The notes under the pieces were generated by a model. It saw only the letters and a list, made by a program, of their open reading frames with translations. It did not search any database and was not told the origin of the DNA. From Staphylococcus hyicus (GTDB taxonomy: Bacteria > Bacillota > Bacilli > Staphylococcales > Staphylococcaceae), in assembly GCF_000816085.1 (NCBI RefSeq), contig NZ_CP008747.1, positions 1,240,001 to 1,304,000 on the forward strand: a stretch of 64,000 bases of DNA, in the 5' to 3' direction. The position numbers and the translations under genes are program-made. Shown here piece by piece: positions 29,668 to 39,530 of this stretch (position 1 is its first letter; each line of letters begins with the position of its first letter).

Positions 29668-29868
29668 ATGCCTAAAATGAAAACTCATCGCGGAGCAGCG
29701 AAACGTGTTAAAAGAACTGGATCTGGTCAATTAAAACGTTCTAGAGCGTACACTTCTCACTTATTCGCTAACAAATCTACAAAACAAAAACGTCAATTAC
29801 GTAAAGCATCATTAGTATCTAAGAGCGATGCAAAACGTGTAAGACAGTTATTAACATACGTTAAATAA
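29668..29868 (+). CDS. rpmI: 50S ribosomal protein L35
   Basis: L35 (66 aa) is very basic and begins [19 protein letters not shown], the family signature. It lies in the 50S subunit. SD AGGAGG is 8 nt before the ATG. It sits between infC and rplT in the invariant bacterial operon order and shares the upstream L20-type leader. Confidence 0.98.
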   Translation: MPKMKTHRGAAKRVKRTGSGQLKRSRAYTSHLFANKSTKQKRQLRKASLVSKSDAKRVRQLLTYVK

Positions 29869-29927
29869 TTTAAGCATTCGTAAAGGTATGAATGACATAC
29901 CGTAAGAGATAAAAGGAGGAATTTATT

Positions 29928-30284
29928 ATGCCACGTGTTAAAGGTGGAACAGTAACAAGAGCGCGTCGTAAAAAGACGATCAAATTAGCAAAAGGTTACT
30001 TTGGTTCAAAAAGTACATTATATAAAGTAGCAAAACAACAAGTAATGAAATCAGGTCAATACTCATTCCGTGACCGTCGTCAAAGAAAACGTGATTTCCG
30101 TAAATTGTGGATTACACGTATCAATGCTGCGGCACGTCAGCACGACATCAGCTACTCACGTTTAATGAACGGTTTAAAAACAGCTGGTATTGATATTAAC
30201 CGTAAAATGCTTTCTGAAATTGCAATTTCAGATGACAAAGCGTTCGCTGAATTAGTAAAGAAAGCAAAAGACGCTTTAAAATAA
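29928..30284 (+). CDS. rplT: 50S ribosomal protein L20
   Basis: L20 (118 aa) is an early assembly protein of the 50S subunit, basic, with the N-terminal [15 protein letters not shown] and [15 protein letters not shown] segments. In Firmicutes it also represses its own operon by binding the leader seen at 28939-29108. SD AAAGGAGG precedes the ATG; a terminator follows. Confidence 0.98.
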   Translation: MPRVKGGTVTRARRKKTIKLAKGYFGSKSTLYKVAKQQVMKSGQYSFRDRRQRKRDFRKLWITRINAAARQHDISYSRLMNGLKTAGIDINRKMLSEIAISDDKAFAELVKKAKDALK

Positions 30285-30294
30285 ACCTTAATAA

Positions 30295-30346
30295 AAAATG
30301 CTTTTCACGACTAAAGAGAGATACTTTTAAGTGAAAAGCATTTTTA
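30295..30346 (+). terminator. Terminator after rplT
   Basis: AAAATGCTTTTCAC / GTGAAAAGCATTTT is a perfect 14-bp stem with a 22-nt loop, followed by T residues; the A run at its 5' side also suits the reverse direction. Confidence 0.88.
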
Positions 30347-30502
30347 TCTTTGTGTGCATGTAGTTTCTTCAATATAATTTAGACGAAAATATGGGGTTAA
30401 ATGAGAATAAACCATGTGTAGGCTGTCATTGATATGGTATATCACTTTTCGTTATACCCATTCTCTGATACGATTAAGAAAATGAATATAAAGGAGAACA
30501 TT

Positions 30503-31114
30503 ATGTCGAAATTTGATGAACAAATCGCTGTCGTACAACGTGATTCGTTGTTCAACCAGGAAAAGAATGCTTTTAATGGTTTTATTTCTAAAAGTGATGC
30601 GAAGAGTATTGAAATTTTTAACACATTAGACCAGTATGAAGTTAAAAGACGTGGGGATATGGAAGAGGATCCATCTTATAAACAACTTATATCTTACTGC
30701 ATACTTGAAAATGAAAATGGCGACCTTTTAGTCTATGAACGTTTATCAGGTGGTGGTGAAGCACGACTACACGGACAAGGCTCTATTGGTGTAGGTGGGC
30801 ATATGAATGATGTTCCAGATGCACAAACCATCAATGACTTAATTATTGTCAATGCGAGTCGTGAGCTTGAAGAAGAGGTGGGGCTCCATGTTACAAGTGC
30901 ATCACAACTTGAACATGTTGGATTTATCAATGACGACTCTAACGAAGTGGGTAAAGTTCATATTGGTATTGTTTTTAAAGTTAAAGTCAAAGCCAATGAC
31001 ATAGAAGTTAAAGAAACAGATACATTGAAAATAGAATGGAAGTCTCTTGAAGACATCAATGATTTAAATCAATTCGAATCATGGAGTGCGCTTATTTTAC
31101 AAGATTTGAAATAG
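30503..31114 (+). CDS. NUDIX-like phosphoesterase family protein
   Basis: The 203-residue protein has a NUDIX helix: SRELEEEVGL fits the REUxEExGU half of the Nudix box. The preceding glycine lies farther away than the canonical five residues before the first glutamate (GGHMNDVPDAQTINDL...), so the box is stretched. GGGEARLHGQGSIGVGGH may form the substrate loop. NUDIX enzymes hydrolyse nucleoside diphosphate derivatives; the substrate here is unknown. The start at 30503 is set by AAGGAG 8 nt upstream; the frame continues to an ATG at 30434 with no SD. The next gene starts about 9 nt after the stop, so the pair is probably co-transcribed. Confidence 0.8.
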   Translation: MSKFDEQIAVVQRDSLFNQEKNAFNGFISKSDAKSIEIFNTLDQYEVKRRGDMEEDPSYKQLISYCILENENGDLLVYERLSGGGEARLHGQGSIGVGGHMNDVPDAQTINDLIIVNASRELEEEVGLHVTSASQLEHVGFINDDSNEVGKVHIGIVFKVKVKANDIEVKETDTLKIEWKSLEDINDLNQFESWSALILQDLK

Positions 31115-31123
31115 GTGATAAAG

Positions 31124-32047
31124 ATGAGTGAAATAATTCCATTTCCAAAGCGTAAACATAAGATCGAAAAAGATATGATCGCCTTTTTTAATCAAGGCGA
31201 TTATGAACGTGTGTATGATTTATTCATTACGTACGAAGCATCTTTTGAGTTAACGTCACAATTAGCACTAATGAAATGCGAAACATTATGGGAGTTAAAG
31301 TCATACCTTGAATTAAAAGAAGAGGCAAACATTTTATTGTCACAAGGATTTCAACCTTATGATACTTTTATGATTTATTATGTGAAAAGTTTATTTGAAC
31401 TAAAACAATATCATGCTGTTATCGAGGTTATTAATCAAGTCATAGATGAAGTTAACGAACATCAAACACGCTTAGTATTTTTACCTATTAAAGATCAAGC
31501 GACGGCAGAACTTAATAAGCGTAAAGATTATTTTCATCACCAATTGCAATCTTTCTTTAGTCTTTCTAATGGTGAACAAACGAAATTGTTATTAGATTTA
31601 ATTGATGATCATGCTTATCAATATGCAGATACATTTGCATTTTATATCAAACATGAATCCCTTAATCATCGGCTAATGACGCTTATTCTTGAATATTTAA
31701 AATTTGCACGCTATGAACAACCGCTTCATATTGAAAAATTTGGCTTACACACAGAGGTTAAACCTCATCGTTTAAAAGGCGTTTCACACACAAGCTTCAG
31801 CAATCAACTGATGCCAAAAATCATCGAATGGTTAGAGAAAGCAATGCCATCATTAGTAAGTGAGGCGTATGTGCACCTCAATACACACAATATCGCGTTG
31901 TATCCTTTTGAAATTGCTTCAATTGATACTATTGACCATTGGTTGAAAGCCTATCAAATATATTTTAAATCCTTAACAGGCGAAGAAAACAAAAAGGATG
32001 ACGACTTACATGCATTGGTTGAACTTATAAATTTATTAAATACATAG
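31124..32047 (+). CDS. Conserved protein of unknown function, helical repeat (TPR-like)
   Basis: The 307-residue protein has no motif I can tie to a reaction. It is soluble, with no signal peptide or membrane helix, and reads as paired amphipathic helices (FFNQGDYERVYDLFITYEAS, then LWELKSYLELKEEANILL), suggesting a TPR or SEL1-like scaffold. The start at 31124 follows AGGTGAT (31113-31119); an in-frame GTG at 31115 overlaps that SD. It lies between the NUDIX gene and tig, as in other staphylococci, and tig has its own promoter. A role in protein folding or interaction is possible but not shown. Confidence 0.75.
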   Translation: MSEIIPFPKRKHKIEKDMIAFFNQGDYERVYDLFITYEASFELTSQLALMKCETLWELKSYLELKEEANILLSQGFQPYDTFMIYYVKSLFELKQYHAVIEVINQVIDEVNEHQTRLVFLPIKDQATAELNKRKDYFHHQLQSFFSLSNGEQTKLLLDLIDDHAYQYADTFAFYIKHESLNHRLMTLILEYLKFARYEQPLHIEKFGLHTEVKPHRLKGVSHTSFSNQLMPKIIEWLEKAMPSLVSEAYVHLNTHNIALYPFEIASIDTIDHWLKAYQIYFKSLTGEENKKDDDLHALVELINLLNT

Positions 32048-32056
32048 GCGCTTGGG

Positions 32057-32085
32057 TTTATCACTACGCCAACCTATGCTATAAT
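32057..32085 (+). promoter_or_regulatory. tig promoter
   Basis: TTTATC (32057-32062), 17 nt, TATAAT (32080-32085) preceded by TGC, making an extended -10. It lies directly after the stop of the helical-repeat gene. Confidence 0.6.
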
Positions 32086-32131
32086 GAAGAAGTTGAAAAA
32101 TTTTAATAGTATATCATGGAGGTTTATACAC

Positions 32132-33445
32132 ATGACAGCAACTTGGGAAAAGAAAGAAGGCAACGAAGGGTTATTACAAGTAACTGTTCCTGCTGAAGAA
32201 GTAGATAAGGCTTTAGATAAAGCATTTAAAAAAGTAGTAAAGCAAATTAACGTTCCTGGCTTCCGTAAGGGTAAAGTGCCACGTCCAATTTTTGAACAAC
32301 GTTTTGGTGTTGAAGCGTTATATCAAGACGCTGTAGACATTTTATTACCAAAAGCATACAGCAATGCAGTTGAAGAAGCTGGTATTAATCCAGTAGATCA
32401 ACCTGAAATTGAAGTTACTCAAATTGAAAAAGGTAAAGAATTCAAATTTGATGCGACAGTTACTGTAGAACCTGAAGTTGAATTAGGTGACTACAAAGGG
32501 TTAGAAATTGAAAAACAAAATACTGAATTAACAGATGAAGAAGTTGAAGAAACTGTTCAACAACGTTTAGAAGCAATGGCTGATATGGTTGTTAAAGAAG
32601 ACGGTAAAGTTGAAGAAGGCGATACTGTAAATCTTGACTTCGATGGTTATGTTGATGGTGAACAATTTGAAGGTGGACAAGCTGACGGTTATGATTTAGA
32701 AATCGGTTCTGGTATGTTTATCCCAGGATTCGAAGAACAACTTGTTGGATTAGCAGTTGGTGAAGAAAAGGATGTTGAAGTAACATTCCCTGAAGAATAC
32801 CACGCTGAAGAATTAGCAGGTAAACCAGCAACTTTCAAAACAAAAATCAATGAAATTAAATCAAAAGAAGTGCCAGAATTAGACGACGAGCTTGCGAATG
32901 AACTTGATTCTGAAGCAAATACTGTAGATGAATATAAAGAAAACTTACGTAAGCAATTAGCAGAAAATAAAGCGACTGAAGCTGAAAATACACAAAAAGA
33001 AGAAGCAATTACAAAAGCTACAGATAATGCTAAAGTTGATATTCCAAATGCGATGATTAAAACAGAAGAAGATCGCATGGTACAAGAATTCGCACAACGT
33101 TTACAACAACAAGGATTAAACCTTGAAACGTACTTCCAAATTTCAGGTCAATCTGAAGAGGATTTACGTGGTCAAATGAAAGAAGATGCAGAACAACGTG
33201 TGAAAACGAACTTAACATTAGCTGCGATTGCAGATGCTGAAAATATCGAAGCAACAGACGAAGATGTTCAGAAAGAACTTGAAACAATGAGTACTCAATT
33301 CGGTATTTCTGTAGACGATATTAAATCAACTTTAGGTAACACTGACATCGTTAAAAATGACGTACGTGTGAAAAAAGTTATTGATTTATTAGTTAAAGAA
33401 GCTAAGCTTGTTGAAGCGACTGAAGCAGAAGAAAGCGACAAATAA
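32132..33445 (+). CDS. tig: Trigger factor
   Basis: Trigger factor (437 aa) is the ribosome-bound chaperone and prolyl isomerase. The N-terminal ribosome-docking loop is GFRKGKVPR (about 44-52). The central FKBP domain (about 160-245) has [17 protein letters not shown] and [13 protein letters not shown]. The C-terminal helical domain is acidic and ends in EAEESDK. The frame opens at 32084, but GGAGG at 32118-32122 sets the ATG at 32132 ([10 protein letters not shown]). It is followed by clpX, a common pairing of chaperone and protease genes. Confidence 0.97.
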   Translation: MTATWEKKEGNEGLLQVTVPAEEVDKALDKAFKKVVKQINVPGFRKGKVPRPIFEQRFGVEALYQDAVDILLPKAYSNAVEEAGINPVDQPEIEVTQIEKGKEFKFDATVTVEPEVELGDYKGLEIEKQNTELTDEEVEETVQQRLEAMADMVVKEDGKVEEGDTVNLDFDGYVDGEQFEGGQADGYDLEIGSGMFIPGFEEQLVGLAVGEEKDVEVTFPEEYHAEELAGKPATFKTKINEIKSKEVPELDDELANELDSEANTVDEYKENLRKQLAENKATEAENTQKEEAITKATDNAKVDIPNAMIKTEEDRMVQEFAQRLQQQGLNLETYFQISGQSEEDLRGQMKEDAEQRVKTNLTLAAIADAENIEATDEDVQKELETMSTQFGISVDDIKSTLGNTDIVKNDVRVKKVIDLLVKEAKLVEATEAEESDK

Positions 33446-33448
33446 GCT

Positions 33449-33491
33449 TTGAGATAATGAAATATGCTGATAGGGTTTCATTTCTCAATTT
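33449..33491 (+). terminator. Hairpin directly after tig
   Basis: TTGAGA / TCTCAA and ATGAAA / TTTCAT stack into an imperfect stem with a 13-nt loop just after the stop codon. The tail (TTTAAAT) is poor, so it may be an attenuator or 3'-end stabiliser. Confidence 0.5.
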
Positions 33492-33513
33492 AAATAGTAA
33501 ATGAATAGTTGCG

Positions 33514-33575
33514 GGGGTGAGTGTTTGAAGCCAAGTGATGCACATCGGTTTCACATTCACTCCCATCTTATTTTA
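33514..33575 (+). terminator. Probable terminator between tig and clpX
   Basis: A long imperfect stem pairs 33514-33532 with 33547-33564 (GGG/CCC, GTGA/TCAC, TGAA/TTCA, CC/GG with small bulges), followed by ATCTTATTTTA. It is the better candidate for the tig terminator. Confidence 0.6.
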
Positions 33576-33657
33576 TGCAAATAACTTGATAGGCTATCCA
33601 TTTGCGTAATAGAATGCTTTTTAGTATAGTCATAGAAGAACAGGGGTGTAATCAATT

Positions 33658-34920
33658 ATGTTTAAATTCAATGAAGATGAAGAAAACTTAAAATGTTCTT
33701 TCTGTGGTAAAGATCAAGACCAAGTCAAGAAGCTTGTAGCAGGAAGTGGCGTATACATTTGTAATGAATGTATCGAACTTTGCTCTGAGATTGTTGAAGA
33801 AGAATTGAATCAAAACGAAACAGAAGAACTTACAGAATTACCCACACCAAAAGAAATTATGGAACAATTAGACAGCTACGTTATCGGTCAAGATAAAGCT
33901 AAAAAATCGTTAGCAGTAGCTGTATATAACCATTATAAACGTGTTAAACAATTAGGGCCTAAAGATGATGACGTTGAGTTACAAAAAAGTAACGTTGCGC
34001 TTATAGGACCGACTGGTAGTGGTAAAACCTTATTAGCCCAAACATTAGCCCGTACACTCAATGTACCATTTGCGATTGCAGACGCAACGAGCTTAACTGA
34101 AGCAGGTTATGTTGGCGAAGATGTAGAAAATATTCTTTTACGTTTAATCCAAGCTGCAGATTTTGATATTGATAAAGCTGAAAAAGGAATCATTTACGTA
34201 GATGAAATTGATAAAATTGCTCGTAAATCTGAAAATACATCGATTACACGTGATGTTTCAGGTGAAGGTGTGCAACAAGCATTATTAAAAATATTAGAGG
34301 GTACGACTGCAAGTGTACCGCCACAAGGTGGACGTAAGCATCCAAATCAAGAATTTATTCAAATCGATACTACAAATATTCTATTTATTCTTGGTGGTGC
34401 GTTTGATGGCATTGAAGACGTGATTAAACGCCGTTTAGGAGAAAAAGTCATTGGATTTGCAAGTAGCGAAGTATCAAATTATGATGATGCATCATTATTA
34501 GAACATATTCGTCCTGAAGATTTACAAACGTATGGCTTAATCCCTGAGTTTATTGGTCGTGTACCGATTGTTGCAAATTTAGAAACACTTGATGTTGAAG
34601 CGTTGAAAAACATTTTAACACAACCTAAAAACGCATTAGTGAAGCAATACACAAAGATGCTAGAACTCGACGATGTTGCATTAGAATTTACAGATGATGC
34701 ACTTAATGCAATAAGTGAAAAAGCTATTGAACGTAAAACTGGCGCTCGTGGGTTACGTTCAATTATTGAAGAAGCTTTAATAGACATTATGTTCGATGTA
34801 CCTTCAACGGAAAATGTTGCAAAAGTTGTAATCACTAAAGAAACAATTGTTAATGAAACTGAGCCTGATTTATATGATTCAGAAGGAAACCTTTTAAACG
34901 ATAAGAAAACTTCTGCATAA
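33658..34920 (+). CDS. clpX: ATP-dependent Clp protease ATP-binding subunit ClpX
   Basis: ClpX (420 aa) is the AAA+ unfoldase of ClpXP. The zinc-binding domain has CSFCGKDQ and CNECIEL (C13, C16, C35, C38). The ATPase has Walker A GPTGSGKT, pore loop GYVGEDVEN, Walker [11 protein letters not shown], and the ClpP-docking IGF loop in [10 protein letters not shown] (about 270). Sensor 2 lies in the C-terminal [10 protein letters not shown]. The start ATG 33658 is preceded by a GGGGTGTAATC SD. It is not flanked by clpP, which is normal for staphylococci. Confidence 0.98.
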   Translation: MFKFNEDEENLKCSFCGKDQDQVKKLVAGSGVYICNECIELCSEIVEEELNQNETEELTELPTPKEIMEQLDSYVIGQDKAKKSLAVAVYNHYKRVKQLGPKDDDVELQKSNVALIGPTGSGKTLLAQTLARTLNVPFAIADATSLTEAGYVGEDVENILLRLIQAADFDIDKAEKGIIYVDEIDKIARKSENTSITRDVSGEGVQQALLKILEGTTASVPPQGGRKHPNQEFIQIDTTNILFILGGAFDGIEDVIKRRLGEKVIGFASSEVSNYDDASLLEHIRPEDLQTYGLIPEFIGRVPIVANLETLDVEALKNILTQPKNALVKQYTKMLELDDVALEFTDDALNAISEKAIERKTGARGLRSIIEEALIDIMFDVPSTENVAKVVITKETIVNETEPDLYDSEGNLLNDKKTSA

Positions 34921-34938
34921 CGATAGGCATCAATATAG

Positions 34939-34976
34939 GCCTAAGCTGAATGTAACGATTCAACTTAGGCTTTTTT
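34939..34976 (+). terminator. Terminator after clpX
   Basis: GCCTAAGCTGAA / TTCAACTTAGGC forms a 12-bp stem with one mismatch and a 9-nt loop, followed by six T. It lies only 14 nt before the ysxC start, so ysxC is partly read by read-through or the terminator is leaky. Confidence 0.85.
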
Positions 34977-34989
34977 ATGAGGTGGAAAC

Positions 34990-35577
34990 ATGAATATTAA
35001 TCCAAATAATGTAGATATTATTATTAGTGCAGTAAAACCTGATCAGTACCCTGACATTGGCTTACCCGAAGTAGCGCTAAGTGGTCGTTCCAATGTTGGT
35101 AAATCATCATTTATAAATAGTATGATAGGTCGTAAAAATATGGCAAGAACATCTCAACAACCAGGAAAAACCCAAACGTTAAACTTTTTTAATCTTGATC
35201 ATCAATTGATTTTTGTCGATGTACCAGGATATGGTTATGCTAAAGTAAGTAAAAAGCAAAGAGAAGCGTTTGGGAAAATGATTGAAACGTATATTACTCA
35301 ACGTGAGGCATTAAAACTGGTGATTCAATTGGTTGACTTAAGACATCCACCAACTGAAGATGATGTATTAATGTATGATTTCTTAAAATATCATGACATA
35401 CCTACTTTAATCATCGCGACGAAAGAGGATAAAATTCCTAAAGGGAAAATTCAAAAGCATATTAAAATTATTAAAGAAACGTTAGAGCTTGAAAAAGGCG
35501 ATCAAATTATAAGTTACTCCTCAGTTGATAAAAAGAATCAGCAATTAATTTGGGATGCAATTAAGACGCACCTTTAA
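34990..35577 (+). CDS. ysxC: Ribosome biogenesis GTPase YsxC (EngB)
   Basis: YsxC (195 aa) is an essential GTPase needed for late 50S assembly. G motifs: G1 [10 protein letters not shown] (about 35), G2 threonine in PGKTQT, G3 [10 protein letters not shown] (about 77), G4 TKEDK (about 143) and G5 YSS. SD GAGGTGG precedes ATG. It follows clpX across a terminator and precedes the hem operon, which has its own promoter. Confidence 0.97.
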   Translation: MNINPNNVDIIISAVKPDQYPDIGLPEVALSGRSNVGKSSFINSMIGRKNMARTSQQPGKTQTLNFFNLDHQLIFVDVPGYGYAKVSKKQREAFGKMIETYITQREALKLVIQLVDLRHPPTEDDVLMYDFLKYHDIPTLIIATKEDKIPKGKIQKHIKIIKETLELEKGDQIISYSSVDKKNQQLIWDAIKTHL

Positions 35578-35658
35578 TGCTGAGTTTGACAAATTCTTGA
35601 CAACACAATTTAACAACTTATAAAAAAAGGCAATAATAATTAGAATGACTTTAATGTA

Positions 35659-35692
35659 TGTTATAATTTGGGTATTGTAGACTTAACGGGGG
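35659..35692 (+). promoter_or_regulatory. hemA operon promoter (extended -10)
   Basis: TGTTATAAT (35659-35667) is an extended -10. The -35 is not evident at 17 nt; two TTGACA hexamers (35586-35591 and 35597-35602) lie farther upstream without a matching -10. A G-rich SD (GGGGGC) precedes the hemA ATG. No clear PerR or heme-responsive operator could be named. Confidence 0.5.
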
Positions 35693-35699
35693 CGTTATA

Positions 35700-37040
35700 A
35701 TGTATATAATTTCTGTAAGTGTGAATCATCACACTGCGAATGTATCATTAAGAGAAAAATTAAGTTTTAATAACGCGGACATGTGTCGCGTACATGAAAC
35801 ATTATTTGAAACAAAATCGATTTTAGAAAATGTGATTGTTTCAACTTGTAATCGTACTGAAGTGTATGCGATTGTGGATCAAATTCATACGGGTCGCTAT
35901 TATATTCAACGCTTTTTAGCGCGTGAGTTTAATTTTGAGGTCAATGAAATCAAGCAATTTACTGATGTAAAAATCGAAGACGAAGCTGTGGCTCATTTAT
36001 TTAGTGTAACCTCTGGATTAGACTCCATTGTATTAGGTGAAACACAAATATTGGGTCAAATTCGTGATGCCTTTTTAACTGCGCAAAAAGCAGGGACGAC
36101 GGGGATTATTTTTAATGAATTGTTTAAACAAGCAATTACATTCAGTAAGAAAGCACATCACGAAACGGATATCGCTGACCACGCCACAAGTGTGTCCTAT
36201 GCTGCAGTAGAGTTGGCTAAGAAAATTTATGGAAAATTGTCCCGTCGTCATGCCCTTGTGATTGGTGCTGGTGAAATGGCAGAACTCGCAATCATGAATT
36301 TAAAAGGTGCTGGTGTTACGGATATTACCGTCATAAACCGAACATTTGAGCGGGGTGAAGCTTTAGCTGACAAACATCATATTTCAGTGGGAGCCATCGG
36401 TGATTTGAAACATTACTTAACTGGCGCAGACATCGTCATTAGTTCTACCAGTGCGGAAGGGTTTATGATTACTAAAGATATGATTGAATTAAGTCATGAA
36501 ATAAATAAAAATCGTCAACAAGTTTTAATTGATATTGCGGTACCACGTGATATTGAGCCACTAGATACGGTTAATTCTAATATATTTATTTATGACGTGG
36601 ATGATTTAAAAGGGCTTGTTGATGCAAATATGAGAGAACGTCAAAAAGCCGCTTCACTTATTGCAGAACGCATTCCAAATGAAATTGAAAAACATAATGA
36701 ATGGGTAAAAATGTTAGGTGTCGTCCCAGTCATTCGAGCATTACGTGAAAAGGCCATGGCCATTCAAGAAGAAACGATGTGCAGTATTGACCGTAAGTTG
36801 CCACATTTATCAGATCGTGAACGTAAAGTGATATCTAAGCATACAAAGAGTATTATTAATCAAATGCTTAAAGATCCAATTAAACAAGCGAAAGAAATAA
36901 GTGATGACAAATATTCTGAAGAAAAATTGGCCCTATTTAAAGAAATATTTGATTTAGAAGTGACGTCGGATTATAAAACTGAGGCTGCAGAAAAAAAGAA
37001 ACATATACTTAAACAGAGGTTTTTCTTACTAGATAATTAA
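35700..37040 (+). CDS. hemA: Glutamyl-tRNA reductase
   Basis: HemA (446 aa) reduces Glu-tRNA to glutamate-1-semialdehyde, the committed step of C5 heme synthesis. The catalytic cysteine is in [10 protein letters not shown] (about 50), tRNA-recognition residues follow in [19 protein letters not shown], and the NADPH domain has [11 protein letters not shown] (about 190). The C-terminal helix mediates dimerisation. It is the first gene of hemAXCDBL. In S. aureus its level is controlled by HemX and heme-dependent proteolysis; hemX is next here. Confidence 0.97.
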   Translation: MYIISVSVNHHTANVSLREKLSFNNADMCRVHETLFETKSILENVIVSTCNRTEVYAIVDQIHTGRYYIQRFLAREFNFEVNEIKQFTDVKIEDEAVAHLFSVTSGLDSIVLGETQILGQIRDAFLTAQKAGTTGIIFNELFKQAITFSKKAHHETDIADHATSVSYAAVELAKKIYGKLSRRHALVIGAGEMAELAIMNLKGAGVTDITVINRTFERGEALADKHHISVGAIGDLKHYLTGADIVISSTSAEGFMITKDMIELSHEINKNRQQVLIDIAVPRDIEPLDTVNSNIFIYDVDDLKGLVDANMRERQKAASLIAERIPNEIEKHNEWVKMLGVVPVIRALREKAMAIQEETMCSIDRKLPHLSDRERKVISKHTKSIINQMLKDPIKQAKEISDDKYSEEKLALFKEIFDLEVTSDYKTEAAEKKKHILKQRFFLLDN

Positions 37041-37054
37041 AGAATGGTGATGCT

Positions 37055-37891
37055 ATGGAAGAAGCATTTTTTATTAGATTTCATGAGTGTATCTTTATCA
37101 TTTATTTAATCAGTGTACTCACTTTAACGATTGATGTTTTGCATAAAAATAGTCGTTTTCAAAATGTTGGTTTTTATACGTTAGGTTTCGCTTGGGTTCT
37201 CCAAACCAGTTCACTCATACTATATATTTTTTGGATGGGTCAGTTACCACTGACGTCAATAATTGAAAGCTTTTACATTCTAACATGGTTGATATTAACC
37301 ATAACTTTTGTTTTTGCAGTTTTTAGAAGCTCAGCTTATCTTATTGCTTTTTTGAACCTTATCGGTTTAATGTTTATGGCGATTCATACGTTTCATCCAA
37401 ACCAATTTAAGTTAAATGGTTCACGCTTAAACGTGGTTAACGAGTTGTTAATCTTCCATATTTCTTTTGCACTCGTAAGTTATCTCTTTTTTGCAATTGC
37501 ATGTGTTAACGCGATATTGTATTTAATTCAGTTTCGCAATTTAAAAGAGAAACGTTTTAACCAAGATTACTTTAGAATCGGTAGTGTTGCAACATTAGAA
37601 AAAGGAGTGTTCTTTAGTTCGTTTATCGGGGCTATGTTACTTTTAATAAGCATACTCTTAGGTATTCAATGGGGCATTTTTACTATCGGTAATCACATAT
37701 TTATAGATTTGAAAGTCATCTCATCAATCTTAATATTATTTTGTTATGGATTTTATATTATATTTAGATTGTTGCGCAAGTTCTCAACACTTGCGTTAAT
37801 TTATGTCAATATTGGACTGTTCATATGTTGTATGATTAATCTTATCGTTGTGACGCAACTGTCAGATTTTCATCAATGGACAGGTGTATAA
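37055..37891 (+). CDS. hemX: HemX, CcsA-like membrane protein controlling HemA
   Basis: The 278-residue protein is an integral membrane protein with about eight hydrophobic helices, of the cytochrome c assembly (CcsA/CycZ) superfamily. It lacks the full WWD motif of heme handlers, though histidines stand in LIFHISFALVSYL and HPNQ. In Bacillus and Staphylococcus HemX lowers the amount of HemA protein, restraining heme synthesis. ATG at 37055 follows hemA by 14 nt with a GGTGAT SD; hemC follows 21 nt later. Confidence 0.9.
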   Translation: MEEAFFIRFHECIFIIYLISVLTLTIDVLHKNSRFQNVGFYTLGFAWVLQTSSLILYIFWMGQLPLTSIIESFYILTWLILTITFVFAVFRSSAYLIAFLNLIGLMFMAIHTFHPNQFKLNGSRLNVVNELLIFHISFALVSYLFFAIACVNAILYLIQFRNLKEKRFNQDYFRIGSVATLEKGVFFSSFIGAMLLLISILLGIQWGIFTIGNHIFIDLKVISSILILFCYGFYIIFRLLRKFSTLALIYVNIGLFICCMINLIVVTQLSDFHQWTGV

Positions 37892-37912
37892 ATTAGTTTT
37901 GGAGGATATGTT

Positions 37913-38839
37913 ATGCGTAAATTGGTCGTAGGCTCTAGACGAAGTCAGTTAGCTTTAACACAAAGTAAGCAATTCATAGATAAACTTAAAGCAATTGACC
38001 CCTCTTTAGATATTGAAATAAAAGAAATTGTTACAAAAGGGGATCAGATTGTAGATCGTCAATTGTCGAAAGTAGGGGGTAAAGGATTATTCGTAAAAGA
38101 AATTCAAAATGAACTCTTTAAAAAGAATATTGATTTTGCTATTCATTCGTTAAAAGATGTACCGAGTGTACTTCCTGAAGGTTTGGTAATTGGGTGTATT
38201 CCGGATAGAGAATCTGCTTTAGATGCATATATTGCCAAAAACCATATTCCACTTGAAAAGTTACCTCATGGAAGTATTATTGGGACGAGTTCATTGCGAA
38301 GAGGTGCGCAAATTATTGCAAAATATCCACATTTAAAAATTAAATGGATTCGTGGAAATATTGATACAAGATTACGCAAACTTAATGAAGATAACTATGA
38401 TGCCATTATATTAGCTGCAGCTGGACTCAAAAGAATGGGTTGGTCAGATGATATTGTCACATCATATTTAGATGAAACTTTGGTACTGCCTGCTATTGGA
38501 CAAGGTGCGTTAGGCATTGAATGCCGTGCTGATGATGAAGAATTACTCAAGTTACTTCAAAAAGTACATAACCCAGATGTTGCAGCTTGTGTGACTGCAG
38601 AACGTACATTTTTAAAGGAAATGGATGGTAGTTGTCAAGTACCTATCGCTGGGTATGCACGTATGACAACGCAAGGCACAATGCAATTTAAAGGATTGAT
38701 TATGTCTACAGATGGTCAACAGCGTTTTGAATATGAAGCGGAAGGCAAACATCCTGAAGATTTAGGTAAACAAGTAAGTCAGCAACTTAAGGCGCAAGGT
38801 GCTGATGCAATTATTCAAGCTTTAAATGAATCACATTGA
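37913..38839 (+). CDS. hemC: Porphobilinogen deaminase (hydroxymethylbilane synthase)
   Basis: HemC (308 aa) polymerises four porphobilinogens to hydroxymethylbilane. The N-terminus has [13 protein letters not shown], catalytic aspartate in [14 protein letters not shown] (about 84), the arginine cluster [10 protein letters not shown] and [10 protein letters not shown], and the dipyrromethane cofactor cysteine in [12 protein letters not shown] (about 241). SD GGAGG is 9 nt upstream. The hemD SD lies across its stop codon. Confidence 0.97.
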   Translation: MRKLVVGSRRSQLALTQSKQFIDKLKAIDPSLDIEIKEIVTKGDQIVDRQLSKVGGKGLFVKEIQNELFKKNIDFAIHSLKDVPSVLPEGLVIGCIPDRESALDAYIAKNHIPLEKLPHGSIIGTSSLRRGAQIIAKYPHLKIKWIRGNIDTRLRKLNEDNYDAIILAAAGLKRMGWSDDIVTSYLDETLVLPAIGQGALGIECRADDEELLKLLQKVHNPDVAACVTAERTFLKEMDGSCQVPIAGYARMTTQGTMQFKGLIMSTDGQQRFEYEAEGKHPEDLGKQVSQQLKAQGADAIIQALNESH

Positions 38840-38849
38840 GGTGTTAAGA

Positions 38850-39530
38850 ATGAAGCCCATTGTTTTGATGACGCAAACACATACATATGAAGACGCACGT
38901 GTAAGGATTAGACATTTACCGTTTATTAAACCTGTGCCGCTATCATTTGATGAACGTGTGTTAAAGTCTCATTATGATTGGCTTATTTTTACGTCTAAAA
39001 ATGCTGTGAATATGTTTCGTCCATACTTGGAACATGTTCACATAAAAAACATCGCTGGAATTGGTGAAAAAACAAAACAATATTGTGATAGTATTGGATT
39101 AGAAGTCAGGTTTTATCCAAACGATTATTCACAAGAGGGTTTCTTGAAAACGCATCCAATTCAAAAAGAGGATGTTGTACTTATGCCTTCAAGTATAAAA
39201 GCACGACCGTTATTAACAGATAGCCTTATTTCTCAAGGGATACAAGTAACGAAAATTGATTTATATGATATTCAAGTTGTACAGACGTCTGTCAACTGCG
39301 CTGTTCAAGCTATGAATGAAAATCAAATTGATGCTATAACTTTTGCCAGTTCATCTGCAGCGCATGCTTTTTTTAAAACAGCTCCACCAAAACGCACACA
39401 TTTTTACTATGCCATTGGAGAACAAACGGCTAGGACGATTCAGCAATATGGTCATACTTGTATTAAAGCGGATCAACAGACTTTAGAAAGTCTAATTACT
39501 AAAATAATTGAAGAGAGGTCAAAAACATGA
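38850..39530 (+). CDS. hemD: Uroporphyrinogen-III synthase
   Basis: HemD (226 aa) closes hydroxymethylbilane with inversion of ring D. Sequence conservation in this family is low; the alternating alpha/beta two-domain layout, [13 protein letters not shown] (about 45) and [13 protein letters not shown] near 170 fit, and the operon position settles it. The frame is open from 38826 inside hemC, but GAGGTG (38838-38843) points to ATG 38850. Its stop overlaps hemB by 4 nt (ATGA). Confidence 0.92.
   Translation: MKPIVLMTQTHTYEDARVRIRHLPFIKPVPLSFDERVLKSHYDWLIFTSKNAVNMFRPYLEHVHIKNIAGIGEKTKQYCDSIGLEVRFYPNDYSQEGFLKTHPIQKEDVVLMPSSIKARPLLTDSLISQGIQVTKIDLYDIQVVQTSVNCAVQAMNENQIDAITFASSSAAHAFFKTAPPKRTHFYYAIGEQTARTIQQYGHTCIKADQQTLESLITKIIEERSKT

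Noticed and set aside
35659..35683. Possible PerR box at the hemA -10
   Set aside because: Only the left half matches TTATAAT; the right half is unrelated, so the -10 explains the sequence.
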